From an uncultured Bacteroidota bacterium (GTDB taxonomy: Bacteria > Bacteroidota > Bacteroidia > Flavobacteriales > Flavobacteriaceae), in the NCBI GenBank assembly GCA_902560045.1, contig CACEKJ010000005.1:1-64000 (forward strand): a stretch of 64,000 nucleotides of DNA, given 5' to 3'. The notes under the pieces are model-generated. The model was not told where the DNA came from, did no database searches, and worked only from the letters and a program-made list of their open reading frames with translations. Every line of letters begins with the position of its first letter. The first letter of the stretch is position 1. This document shows, one piece after another, positions 1-9,813 of this stretch. The position numbers were made by a program, and so were the translations under genes.

Positions 1-65
1 CCCATTGTCTTATGTTTGACAACTAGTGTGTCTCCGTTGTATTTATATGGATTTTTCTCACTCAT
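1..65 (-). CDS. Partial CDS, N-terminal 22 codons (MSEKNPYKYNGDTLVVKHKTMG...), product unknown
   Basis: Open frame from ATG (revcomp of cat at 63-65) running off the window start; divergent to topA. Confidence 0.4.
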   Translation of the reverse strand, partial: MSEKNPYKYNGDTLVVKHKTM

Positions 66-184
66 TGTTCATTTTTCAATTTAACATGCAAATATATTAA
101 AAATACGACAATTTGTCATGCTAATAAATTCAGCAATTTTTTTGTGGCTTAATTTTTGAATCTTTACGTTATGAAAAAAAAATC

Positions 185-192
185 TACATTTG
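185..192 (+). promoter_or_regulatory. Bacteroidetes-type -7 element TACATTTG upstream of topA
   Basis: Match to TAnnTTTG, 18 nt before the topA ATG; -33 element not clear. Confidence 0.4.
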
Positions 193-210
193 TACTCTTA
201 AATTCCAAAA

Positions 211-2676
211 ATGGCAGATAATTTAGTTATAGTTGAGTCACCAGCGAAAGCAAAAACAATAGAGAAATACCTAGGTAATGATTATAAGGTTGCTTCAAGT
301 TTTGGGCACATTTCTGATTTACCTTCAAAAAATATTGGAATTGATGTTGAGGATAATTTTAAGCCTAAATATGAAATCTCAACAGACAAAAAATCTATTG
401 TCAAAAATTTGCGTGACTTAGTTAAAAAATCAAAAACTGTATGGTTAGCAAGTGATGAAGATAGGGAAGGAGAGGCAATAGCATGGCATCTGTTTAGAAC
501 CCTAAAGTTAGAGGAGAATTCAACCAAAAGGATAGTTTTTAATGAAATAACAAAATCGGCAATAACTAATGCTATAAATAATCCACGAGCAATAAATTAT
601 AATTTGGTTGATGCACAACAAGCAAGGAGAATACTTGATAGGATTGTTGGTTACGAATTATCACCTGTTTTGTGGAGAAAAGTAAAAGGTGGGCTTTCTG
701 CTGGAAGAGTTCAATCTGTAGCAGTAAGATTATTAGTTGAAAAGGAAAGGGAAATTAGAAATCATGTTCCATCTTCAACCTTTCGTGTGGAGGCAATATT
801 TGAAAATACTTTAAATAAAGAATTTACGGCCAAACTCTCAAAAGAATTTAATTCAAAGGAAGATGCAGAAAACTTTCTAAAAAGTATGGTTAATTCCTCT
901 TTTAATGTTTCAGAAATAACAAAAAAGCCGTTAACAAAATCTGCTCCTGCTCCTTTTACTACTTCAACTTTGCAACAAGAAGCCTCTAGAAAATTATCTT
1001 TTCCTGTTGGAAAAACAATGAGTACTGCTCAAAGACTATATGAATCGGGGTATATTACTTACATGAGAACTGATAGTGTAAATCTATCGACATTAGCAAT
1101 TGAACAGGCAAAAGAAAAAGTTATTAGTCTTTTTGGCAATTCTTATTCGAATCCTAAGAATTACAATACAAAATCAAAAGGTGCTCAACAGGCTCATGAA
1201 GCAGTTAGGCCAACTAATTTCTCAATGTCCCCAGACAGCATCACTGATTATGATCAGAAAAGATTATATACTCTTATACTTAACAGAACACTTGCTTCTC
1301 AGATGATGCCAGCCAAACTTGAAAAGACAAGCATAAAAATTTCAAATTCTACAAATAATGAAATTTTTGTTGCAAATGGTCAAGTGATAAAGTTTGACGG
1401 ATATTTAAAGTTATATCAGGTTTCAAAAGATGACTCTGCTAATGAGGAAGATGGTATCTTACCTAAATTTGTTGATCATGAACTATTGAATTTGAATAGT
1501 TTATTTTCAACGCAGAAGTTTAGTAGACCTCCTTACAGGTACTCAGAAGCATCTCTTGTTAAAAAACTAGAAGAATTAGGAATTGGCAGGCCCTCAACAT
1601 ACGCCCCTACGATTTCAACAATTCAAAACAGAAAATATGTTGAAAAAGGTTCAACAGAAGCCAAACCCAGAAAATTTACAAAATTGTCTCTTGTTGATGG
1701 TCAAATTAAAGAAGAAAATCTGACCGAAAAATTTGGATCAGATAAAGGAAAACTTATTCCTACTGATATCGGTATGATTGTTACAGATTTTTTAATCAAC
1801 CACTTCAAAAATATTATGGACTATAATTTTACAGCAAGGGTCGAGCAAGATTTTGACAGAATTGCTGAAGGAAAGAAAGAATGGACTGAAATGATGAAGA
1901 ATTTTTATAATGATTTTCATCCAGTAGTTGAAGATGTACAAAAAAATGCTACCCGTGAAAGCGGTAAGAGAGTTCTAGGTACTCATCCTGAGAGTGGCAA
2001 GGAGATTAGCGTAAGACTTGGGAAATTTGGACCAATGGTTCAGACTGGAACCGTTGAAGATGAAGAAAAACCAAAGTTTGCAAGCTTACCTCCGGACTTA
2101 CAAATCGAATCTGTAGACTTGGATCAAGCACTACTACTTTTTGAACTTCCAAGAGAAATCGGAGAAATTCAAGGTGAATTAGTAGTTGCTAACAACGGAA
2201 GATATGGACCTTATATAAAATTTGGAAAAAAATTCATTTCTATCCCAACCGGAAAATCTCCAACTTCAATATCATTGGATGAAGCAAAGGTTCTTATTGA
2301 AGAAAAACAAAAAGCCGATGCACCGATTCACACTTATGAGAATATGGATGTGCAAAAAGGTAAAGGAAGATTTGGCCCCTTTATTAAATGGAATAATATG
2401 TTTATTAATGTTGGAAAGGCATATGACTGGGACAATTTAACCAAAAAGGATATAGAAGAACTTATCGAGGATAAAAAAAGAAAAGAAAAAGAAAAAATTA
2501 TTCATAACTGGGAAGAGGAAGGTATAAAAATTGAAAAAGGAAGATGGGGTAAGTTTTATCTTGTGAAGTCTAAAAAAAGAATCTTATTAGATAAAAATCT
2601 AGATGTCCAGACTTTAGATTTGGATAAAGCAAAAGAAATATATCAAGCTAATACTTCAAAAAAAACTAAGAAATAA
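211..2676 (+). CDS. topA: DNA topoisomerase I
   Basis: LVIVESPAKAKTIEKYLG N-terminus, DEDREGEAIAWH Toprim motif, YITYMRTDS active site; C-terminal repeat domains. Confidence 0.97.
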   Translation: MADNLVIVESPAKAKTIEKYLGNDYKVASSFGHISDLPSKNIGIDVEDNFKPKYEISTDKKSIVKNLRDLVKKSKTVWLASDEDREGEAIAWHLFRTLKLEENSTKRIVFNEITKSAITNAINNPRAINYNLVDAQQARRILDRIVGYELSPVLWRKVKGGLSAGRVQSVAVRLLVEKEREIRNHVPSSTFRVEAIFENTLNKEFTAKLSKEFNSKEDAENFLKSMVNSSFNVSEITKKPLTKSAPAPFTTSTLQQEASRKLSFPVGKTMSTAQRLYESGYITYMRTDSVNLSTLAIEQAKEKVISLFGNSYSNPKNYNTKSKGAQQAHEAVRPTNFSMSPDSITDYDQKRLYTLILNRTLASQMMPAKLEKTSIKISNSTNNEIFVANGQVIKFDGYLKLYQVSKDDSANEEDGILPKFVDHELLNLNSLFSTQKFSRPPYRYSEASLVKKLEELGIGRPSTYAPTISTIQNRKYVEKGSTEAKPRKFTKLSLVDGQIKEENLTEKFGSDKGKLIPTDIGMIVTDFLINHFKNIMDYNFTARVEQDFDRIAEGKKEWTEMMKNFYNDFHPVVEDVQKNATRESGKRVLGTHPESGKEISVRLGKFGPMVQTGTVEDEEKPKFASLPPDLQIESVDLDQALLLFELPREIGEIQGELVVANNGRYGPYIKFGKKFISIPTGKSPTSISLDEAKVLIEEKQKADAPIHTYENMDVQKGKGRFGPFIKWNNMFINVGKAYDWDNLTKKDIEELIEDKKRKEKEKIIHNWEEEGIKIEKGRWGKFYLVKSKKRILLDKNLDVQTLDLDKAKEIYQANTSKKTKK

Positions 2677-2681
2677 ATCAA

Positions 2682-3920
2682 ATGGGATCAGAATTTCTTA
2701 CATCACCCTTTGACAATTTACTTAAACCTGTTGATGATCATCTAATTGTTCATAATGAACTTATGTCATCACTAATACTTGGAAATAGAATTCAAATACA
2801 TTCCTCCGAGCACGGAATACCAGATTTGGATACAACTAAAATTGTAATCATCGGAATACCAGAAAACAGAAATTCAATAGATTATTTAGGGGATGAATTA
2901 AATTTAAACGAAATTAGAAAGTCTTTTTACAATCTTTACCCTGGTAACTGGTCAACTGAAATCGCTGATTTAGGGAATCTAATTTTAGGCGAAAATGTTG
3001 AGCAGACCTACGGTAGGATTATTTCCATGCTTTCAATTCTTTTTGAAAAAAACATAATTCCAATTATTATTGGTGGAAGTCATGATTTACTTTACGCTAA
3101 CTACAGAGCCTATGATTCTTTTAAAAGCACAGTTAACATAGTAAATATAGATTCAAACTTTGATATTGGTGATTCTGCCAAGCCAATTAATAATTTAAGC
3201 TATCTCGGAAAGATTATTCTTGACGAGCCACATAACCTATTTAATTATTCCAATCTTGGATATCAAACATACCATAACTCTCAAGAAGAAATTGATCTTA
3301 TGGAAAATCTATATTTTGAATCCTACAGGTTAGGTGAAGTATGTTCAAACATTAGATTATCAGAACCCGTGATGAGAGATGCTGATATTGTTAGTATTGA
3401 CTTAAAGTCTGTAAGAGCTTCTGAGTTAAGTTCGAGACAAAAATTTTCACCCAATGGTTTTGACGGAAAAGAGATATGTTCTCTAAGCAGATATGCGGGA
3501 ATTAGTAACAAGGTGTCATCTTTTGGGATTTATGAATACAAGTCATCAAATGAGGACGAAATTACAGAAATGCTAATTTCTCAAATCGTATGGTACTTTA
3601 TTGAAGGTGTTAATTGTAGGATTCAGGACTCAGATTTTCAAAATGATGAGGACTACAACAAATTCACGGTTATCGTCGATGAATATGAGTTGGTTTTTTA
3701 TCAAAATAAGATTACCTCCAGATGGTGGATTGAGATAATTGGTGATGGGTCAAATAATAAACTTAAACAAAACACGTTATTACCCTGTACGCTGGATGAT
3801 TATGAGGTTGCAAAAAACGGCATGATTCCTGAAAGATGGTTTAAGGCAATTAAAAAAAAATGTTTTATAAATTTGTATAAAATAATGACTGTTAGAAAAA
3901 TTAATTATTTGCGTATGTAA
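2682..3920 (+). CDS. Arginase/formimidoylglutamase-like (ureohydrolase fold) protein
   Basis: GGSHD motif, NIDSNFD and SIDLKS motifs resemble degenerate ureohydrolase metal sites; located between topA and gldK as in other Flavobacteria. Confidence 0.75.
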   Translation: MGSEFLTSPFDNLLKPVDDHLIVHNELMSSLILGNRIQIHSSEHGIPDLDTTKIVIIGIPENRNSIDYLGDELNLNEIRKSFYNLYPGNWSTEIADLGNLILGENVEQTYGRIISMLSILFEKNIIPIIIGGSHDLLYANYRAYDSFKSTVNIVNIDSNFDIGDSAKPINNLSYLGKIILDEPHNLFNYSNLGYQTYHNSQEEIDLMENLYFESYRLGEVCSNIRLSEPVMRDADIVSIDLKSVRASELSSRQKFSPNGFDGKEICSLSRYAGISNKVSSFGIYEYKSSNEDEITEMLISQIVWYFIEGVNCRIQDSDFQNDEDYNKFTVIVDEYELVFYQNKITSRWWIEIIGDGSNNKLKQNTLLPCTLDDYEVAKNGMIPERWFKAIKKKCFINLYKIMTVRKINYLRM

Positions 3921-3961
3921 ATTTATATGGGTAAGTTTAACCACTTTTTTCAATAGGCTAT

Positions 3962-5590
3962 ATGAGAAAAACAAAGAAAATATTACAATTATTAACCCTA
4001 GCTATAATAGTTTTTAGCTGTGGTTCAGGCGGTTTGAATAAATCAAAAGGTGAATTAATAGGTGTCAAAGGAAAGAAATATTATCCTGAGAAACCTTTCG
4101 GAATGGTTTTAATTCCAGGGGGGTCCTATATTATGGGTAAATCCGATGACGACATTGCGTCTGTAGAAGATGCACCAACTAAAACTGTTACCGTCAGATC
4201 CTTCTATATGGATGAAACTGAGATCACTAATTCAGAATACAGACAGTTTGTAAATTGGACTAGAGATTCTGTTTTAAGAACTGCCCTAGCAATAAAAGCA
4301 GAAGAAATTTTAGAATCTGATTCAGATCCAGAATCAACAGGTGGAATTAGACAATATGCATTTATTGAAGCTGACACTTCCCAATTATCAGTTTATGAGA
4401 AGTGGAGGTTAGAAAATGAGGTTTATGACTCCGATGAAGAGTTTTATGCAAATCAAACTTTAAATTGGGATGTTGATCTTATTTTAGACAGAAATGATTA
4501 TCCAGATGAAGATTATCTAGAGGTTGTTGAAAGTTTCTTCTTAGAAGACGACAAAGTTTTTAATGAAAGACGTACATGGGACACAGAAAAATTTATTTAT
4601 AGACACAAATATTCTGATGTAACAGGTAGTAAAGGTTATTTGAAAAGAATGGAAGAAAGAAAAGATGACCTAATTAGGGCATTATTAGAAGAGGGTTATA
4701 TTGACGAGACCACAGCTGGAGGCTTTCCAACATATACATATTATGAAGAAGGGCGTGAATTGATGGAAGATGCAGTAGAAGACCAAATAATAATAACCGA
4801 CAAATTCATGCAGTCTGAATTTCCTGATTTAGACAGAAGTAATTTCATTAGAGAAGTTCCTGTACCTATCTACCCTGATACAACCGTATGGATTAGAGAT
4901 TTTAAATACTCCTATAATGAACCGATGCATAATGATTATTTCTGGCACGATGCATACAGTGAATACCCCGTTGTTGGTGTAACCTGGTTCCAAGCAAGTG
5001 CTTTTTGTGAATGGAGAACACTTACAAAAAATGCTTACCAGAAAACAAAAAAGAAAAAAAGTTTAGTTCCTAAATTTAGACTTCCGACTGAAGCTGAATG
5101 GGAATATGCTGCTCGTGGAGGACTTCAAGGTGGAATGTATCCTTGGGGAGGACCTTACACTAAAAATGACAGAGGATGCTTTATGGCTAATTTCAAGCCA
5201 ATGAGAGGAGACTATGCAGTTGATCAGGCGCTTTATACTGTTGAGGCAAATGCATATGATCCAAATGGCTATAGTTTATATAATATGGCTGGTAATGTAG
5301 CGGAATGGGTTAATTCATCTTATGAATCGGAAGCATATGATTTCTCAATAACAATGAATCCCAATGTGAATAATGAGGAGAATAATAAAAAGATTGTTAG
5401 AGGAGGATCCTGGAAAGATGTAAAGTATTATTTACAGGTAAGTTCTAGAGATTACGAATATGCAAATCAGCCAAGAAGTTATATTGGTTTTAGAACTGTA
5501 CATGAGTTTTTAGGAGCTGACATGACAGCAAATACAATGACAAATCAAACAATTCAAAAAGAAAATAATAAAAGAAGTTCAATAAAATAA
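3962..5590 (+). CDS. gldK: Gliding motility/T9SS lipoprotein GldK (SUMF1/FGE-like domain)
   Basis: Lipoprotein signal (IIVFSCGSGG), FGE-sulfatase signatures (MVLIPGGSYIMG, RLPTEAEWEYAARGG, VRGGSW), followed by gldLMN. Confidence 0.93.
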   Translation: MRKTKKILQLLTLAIIVFSCGSGGLNKSKGELIGVKGKKYYPEKPFGMVLIPGGSYIMGKSDDDIASVEDAPTKTVTVRSFYMDETEITNSEYRQFVNWTRDSVLRTALAIKAEEILESDSDPESTGGIRQYAFIEADTSQLSVYEKWRLENEVYDSDEEFYANQTLNWDVDLILDRNDYPDEDYLEVVESFFLEDDKVFNERRTWDTEKFIYRHKYSDVTGSKGYLKRMEERKDDLIRALLEEGYIDETTAGGFPTYTYYEEGRELMEDAVEDQIIITDKFMQSEFPDLDRSNFIREVPVPIYPDTTVWIRDFKYSYNEPMHNDYFWHDAYSEYPVVGVTWFQASAFCEWRTLTKNAYQKTKKKKSLVPKFRLPTEAEWEYAARGGLQGGMYPWGGPYTKNDRGCFMANFKPMRGDYAVDQALYTVEANAYDPNGYSLYNMAGNVAEWVNSSYESEAYDFSITMNPNVNNEENNKKIVRGGSWKDVKYYLQVSSRDYEYANQPRSYIGFRTVHEFLGADMTANTMTNQTIQKENNKRSSIK

Positions 5591-5607
5591 TTTTAAAATA
5601 AATAATT

Positions 5608-6153
5608 ATGGCATTTAAATTAAGTAAGAAGGTAAATAACGCAATATACGGTTACGGAGCAGCAGTTGTTATTATTGGTGCACTGATGAAAATTACATAT
5701 TTCAGTCCAAGTTGGGCGCCAGGTATTGCCAATACAATGTTAACTATCGGTTTAGTAATTGAAGCATTGATATTTGCATATTCAGCTATTGATCCATCTC
5801 TTCAAAAAGAAGATTATGAATGGGAAAAAGTATATCCTGAATTAGCAGGTGGTCAAGCAGGATCTGCAAAAGGAGTAAAAAGTCCTCAGGTTCTGATGAG
5901 TGAAAAAATTGACGAAATGTTTAAAAATGCAAAGCTTGATGAAGCAGTTGTTAAGGACTTAGCACAGAGTATTAAAGATTTTGATGCATCAGCTAAGGCT
6001 GGAGCAAAAAGTGCAGCAGATTTAGCTAAAATCAATCAAGAGTTTGCAAATAATGCTGGTGAATTAACTAAGCAGATGGCAGCACTTTCTTCTAACCTTG
6101 AAACACTTAACGGTGTTTACGGAGGCGTGCTTAATGCAATGAATAGAAAATAA
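5608..6153 (+). CDS. gldL: Gliding motility/T9SS inner membrane protein GldL
   Basis: Two N-terminal TM helices, YGYGAAVVIIGALMKI...AYSAID; syntenic position between gldK and gldM. Confidence 0.93.
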   Translation: MAFKLSKKVNNAIYGYGAAVVIIGALMKITYFSPSWAPGIANTMLTIGLVIEALIFAYSAIDPSLQKEDYEWEKVYPELAGGQAGSAKGVKSPQVLMSEKIDEMFKNAKLDEAVVKDLAQSIKDFDASAKAGAKSAADLAKINQEFANNAGELTKQMAALSSNLETLNGVYGGVLNAMNRK

Positions 6154-6177
6154 TTTTTAATAAAAAAATAAAGAAAG

Positions 6178-7791
6178 ATGGCTGGTAAAGAATCTCCAAG
6201 GCAGAAGATGATAAATATGATGTATCTCATATTTATCGCCATGCTTGCCTTAAATTTATCAAAACAAATTCTTCAATCATTTGGTACTATGAATGAAGAA
6301 CTTACAGATACGAATATTGAATTAGTTGATAGAAATAATCAGTTCATGCAAGGTTTAGAGGAAAAAGCTCAAGAACAAGCAGAAAAATATTTAGATCTTA
6401 AACTAAAAGCTGATTCAATTAGAGAAGTTTCAACGGGTTTATATGATTACCTTGAGAGTGTAAAGGAGGGAGCATATCTTAAAGCAGAATCAAAAGGTAT
6501 ACAAAGAAGTAATTATTCAAAATTAGATAATACGGCTCATTTTACACAAGAATTTTTTGACGGAGAAGAATTAAAGCCGGAAGGACAAGAATTTATTGAT
6601 CAAATGGATAATTTTAGAAATTCATTTGTCCAAATTGCAAGTAGTGATCCAAAGTTAGTTTCAATTGCTGAAGAAGTAAGTTCGAAGTTTGATACGGGCG
6701 ATATCTCAACAGAAGATGGAAAACCAAGAAGATACCTAGATTACCACTATAAGGAAATGCCACTTATCGTTGGTATTACTAAATTATCTCTTTTACAATC
6801 TACCCTTCAAAATATTGAAGCACAATTGTTGTCAACAATGCTTGAGGGTAAATTAAAAATTGAGGCATCTCTTACAAATTTTGATGCAATAGTTGTTCCG
6901 GATAAATCTTCTTTCTTTGCAGGTGAAAACTTTACGGGTAGAATTATACTTGGTAAAAACGATCCTACCTTGAGGGCTGATAAAGTAATAATTAACGGAA
7001 ATGAATTGGATGATGAATCAATGCAACAAGGTCAAACATTACTGAGTTTCCCAGCTGGTGGAGTTGGTACTAAGAATATTGAAGGAGAATTTCAGTTTAC
7101 GGAAGAAGGAGAGTTAATTTCCATTCCTGTAAGTACATCCTATGAGGTTGTACCAAAACCCAACAAAGCAACGATTTCAGCTGATAAAATGAATGTTGTC
7201 TACAATGGAGTTTCAAATCCATTTACGATTTCATTTCCTGGTATAGATGCAAATAAGGTTTCAGTAAATACCCCAGGACTTAAAAAAGGAAAAACTATTA
7301 TTGAGAAAGGTCGTAAAAAGAAATTAACAGGTTCCTCAGATTATGAGCTTGATCTTTCTGAGTTACCTCCACAACTAAGAGGAAAAAAACAGGTAATAAT
7401 AAATGTAACTGGCACATTACCTTCGGGTCAGAAAGTTACTTCTAAAATACCTTTTAGAATTAAATCTTTGCCGGTTCCTTACGGAACTTTAGATAGAACT
7501 AAACCTAAATCTCTAAAAAAATCTGAGTTAACTAGTTCTACTGTAACTGCAACCTTTGGAGAAGATTTTGATTTTGATTTACCGCTTAGGGTTAGAGGAT
7601 TTAAAATCACTGTTGCAGGTGTAGGATCACAGGTTGTTTCTGGAAATGAATTAGATGGACAAGCTAAATCATTGGTTCAAAGAGCAAGGAATAACACGAT
7701 TGTTACAATAACTGATATTCAAACTAGAGCTATTGGCTCTACAACTGAAATAAAAGAGGCAACAGATATATCATTTGTTATAGTTAATTAA
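6178..7791 (+). CDS. gldM: Gliding motility/T9SS protein GldM
   Basis: MAGKESPRQKMINMMYLIFIAMLALNLSKQIL N-terminus, single TM, large periplasmic domain. Confidence 0.95.
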   Translation: MAGKESPRQKMINMMYLIFIAMLALNLSKQILQSFGTMNEELTDTNIELVDRNNQFMQGLEEKAQEQAEKYLDLKLKADSIREVSTGLYDYLESVKEGAYLKAESKGIQRSNYSKLDNTAHFTQEFFDGEELKPEGQEFIDQMDNFRNSFVQIASSDPKLVSIAEEVSSKFDTGDISTEDGKPRRYLDYHYKEMPLIVGITKLSLLQSTLQNIEAQLLSTMLEGKLKIEASLTNFDAIVVPDKSSFFAGENFTGRIILGKNDPTLRADKVIINGNELDDESMQQGQTLLSFPAGGVGTKNIEGEFQFTEEGELISIPVSTSYEVVPKPNKATISADKMNVVYNGVSNPFTISFPGIDANKVSVNTPGLKKGKTIIEKGRKKKLTGSSDYELDLSELPPQLRGKKQVIINVTGTLPSGQKVTSKIPFRIKSLPVPYGTLDRTKPKSLKKSELTSSTVTATFGEDFDFDLPLRVRGFKITVAGVGSQVVSGNELDGQAKSLVQRARNNTIVTITDIQTRAIGSTTEIKEATDISFVIVN

Positions 7792-7798
7792 TAAGATT

Positions 7799-8938
7799 AT
7801 GAAATTAAACTTAATTCCTATATTTTTTGTTTTATTATTTTCTTTTGAGCTAGATGCTCAGGTTAATCTTTTGAATGCACAAGACCCTGCTGATATAGGT
7901 AAAAGAGATCAAATGCAGGTTAAGCAGGACGAAGATAAAAAACTTGAGTACGGTTATGTTGATGAAAGAGATATTATGTTTTCTAAAGTAATTTGGGAAG
8001 TAATTGATTTAGATCAAAGGGTAAATTACCCATATTTATACCCAACAGACACTACTGTGGTTGGAAAAGAGAGAAGGCCATTAATCCACTATCTTTTAAA
8101 GGGAATTGAATCTGGAGATATATCATTAATATATTCTGACGGAAAGTTTAATAATAAAATCACTTACGGTGACTTAGAAGAAAATAATGCATTTTCTTAT
8201 ACTTACATAAATAATAAAGGTACTAATTATCTTATCGATAACGGTGGAAGATCTGCTGTTATAGAAGATAATGATTTATCATTAGGTGTTGAATTTGACA
8301 ATATTTATCAAAGATTTACAGACGATTATGGTGAACCATTTAGTAATAATACAGAGTGGTATTTATGGATGGAAAGTGCAGTAGCCAGAGAAATTATGGA
8401 CAAAGATGTCGCATTAGAACCTTATGAAAAAGCACAAGAAAAAACGATTGTAAATTGGTTACAAGAAGAATTTGGAGATAAATATGTAAGTACAGATAGA
8501 TTTGAATATGGTATGGTTGACCATTACAAAATTAAAGGGGTTTGGTATTTTGACAAGAGAATCGCTGAGTTAAAATATAGGCCCTTAGCAATTGCTCCTG
8601 TTGCAAGACAAGTTGTAAATATGAAGGATGACAGAGATATTTCTGATCCTTCCTTAAAAAGTAATCCTACCGAAATGTTTTGGATCTATTATCCAGATGC
8701 TAGAGATGTTCTTAAAGATTCATATGTTTTTAGCGATAGTAATAGTGTAATCAGAAAATCATTTGATGAATTAATAAATGCAAGGAGATTTCATACTATG
8801 ATCTATTTAGAGGAAAACATGTATGAAGATCGTGAAATAGGCCAGTATATTTCTGAAAATGCATTTATGAGATTATTAGAATCAGAAAGAATCAAAGAAA
8901 AAATTAGAAATTTTGAACACGATATGTGGAGTTGGTAA
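7799..8938 (+). CDS. gldN: Gliding motility/T9SS protein GldN
   Basis: Signal peptide, DERDIMFSKVIWEVIDLDQRVNYPYLYP motif, syntenic after gldM. Confidence 0.93.
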   Translation: MKLNLIPIFFVLLFSFELDAQVNLLNAQDPADIGKRDQMQVKQDEDKKLEYGYVDERDIMFSKVIWEVIDLDQRVNYPYLYPTDTTVVGKERRPLIHYLLKGIESGDISLIYSDGKFNNKITYGDLEENNAFSYTYINNKGTNYLIDNGGRSAVIEDNDLSLGVEFDNIYQRFTDDYGEPFSNNTEWYLWMESAVAREIMDKDVALEPYEKAQEKTIVNWLQEEFGDKYVSTDRFEYGMVDHYKIKGVWYFDKRIAELKYRPLAIAPVARQVVNMKDDRDISDPSLKSNPTEMFWIYYPDARDVLKDSYVFSDSNSVIRKSFDELINARRFHTMIYLEENMYEDREIGQYISENAFMRLLESERIKEKIRNFEHDMWSW

Positions 8939-8960
8939 TAATTTCAATTTAAAATTTAAC

Positions 8961-8993
8961 AAAAAGCGCCTTTTTAAAATAGGCGCTTTTTTT
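8961..8993 (+). terminator. Rho-independent terminator after gldN
   Basis: AAAAAGCGCCT-TTTTAAAAT-AGGCGCTTTTTTT perfect stem plus T tract. Confidence 0.88.
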
Positions 8994-9010
8994 ATTTCTA
9001 TTTAATTTGT

Positions 9011-9042
9011 TGTTGTTAATCTTAAAAACCGTCGTATATTTG
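9011..9042 (+). promoter_or_regulatory. Promoter of tRNA-Met (TTG ... TATATTTG)
   Basis: TATATTTG at 9035-9042 matches TAnnTTTG; TTG about 21 nt upstream; tRNA begins 11 nt later. Confidence 0.6.
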
Positions 9043-9052
9043 TAGACCACAT

Positions 9053-9125
<73 letters not shown>

Positions 9126-9135
9126 CTAAAACAGT

Positions 9136-9171
9136 AAAACGGTTATACTTTTATAGTGTAGCCGTTTTTTT
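9136..9171. terminator. Terminator shared by tRNA-Met and the convergent DUF998 gene
   Basis: AAACGGTTATAC / GTGTAGCCGTTT 12-bp stem with G-U wobbles, T tract; overlaps the DUF998 stop codon. Confidence 0.75.
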
Positions 9172-9786
9172 AATTTCAAAAGCACATAAAACTATCCACA
9201 AGGCAAAGAGAAACTCAATAGTTCTTTGATAAATCCCTATATATTCAGATGATAAGTCTGACCCTAAGGTAAACACAAAAAAAGAGCTACTTACAGCTAT
9301 TAAAAGGGATTGAATAGAGAAATTTAAATAGGTTGATTTTTTTAATCCTAGTCCGATTAATATTATAAATAAAGGAGTTAATAGATAGATCAATAAAGCT
9401 GAAAAATTATGAGCGATTTGGGAGAAACTAGGATCAATTAATTCTTTATTACAACCACTGTCACAGGGAAATATTCCAGTAACTACTGTTCCAAATCCGT
9501 AAAATATTCCAATTCCATAAAATCCTATTTTCACCATTGTATCAGGCTGAAAATAATTTACACCAAGAAAGCAAAATATGCTTATTAAAATACCACTTGG
9601 AATATATCCAAAGATTCTTAAATATATCCCGTATTTGGTATCAATTGCGTACGATTCACTAATGTATTGATTATATATGTCATAGTTTTCAATTAAAAAT
9701 CCACCTATAATAAAGGATATTGAAAGAATACTTACGCCTGTAATTCCGATTAAATACGTAGTCTTATTATCTGTCAAATGCTGCAT
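9151..9786 (-). CDS. DUF998-like multipass membrane protein
   Basis: Six or so hydrophobic segments, GIFPCD motif. Confidence 0.7.
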   Translation of the reverse strand: MQHLTDNKTTYLIGITGVSILSISFIIGGFLIENYDIYNQYISESYAIDTKYGIYLRIFGYIPSGILISIFCFLGVNYFQPDTMVKIGFYGIGIFYGFGTVVTGIFPCDSGCNKELIDPSFSQIAHNFSALLIYLLTPLFIILIGLGLKKSTYLNFSIQSLLIAVSSSFFVFTLGSDLSSEYIGIYQRTIEFLFALWIVLCAFEIKKTATL

Positions 9787-9813
9787 TCAATAAATACATT
9801 TTTAAAAATGGTT

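Noticed and set aside
282-527. 81-aa minus-strand ORF
   Set aside because: Antisense within topA; no recognisable motif.
1100-2440. Out-of-frame plus ORFs inside topA (1100-1306, 2222-2440)
   Set aside because: Alternative frames of topA, low-complexity composition, no support.
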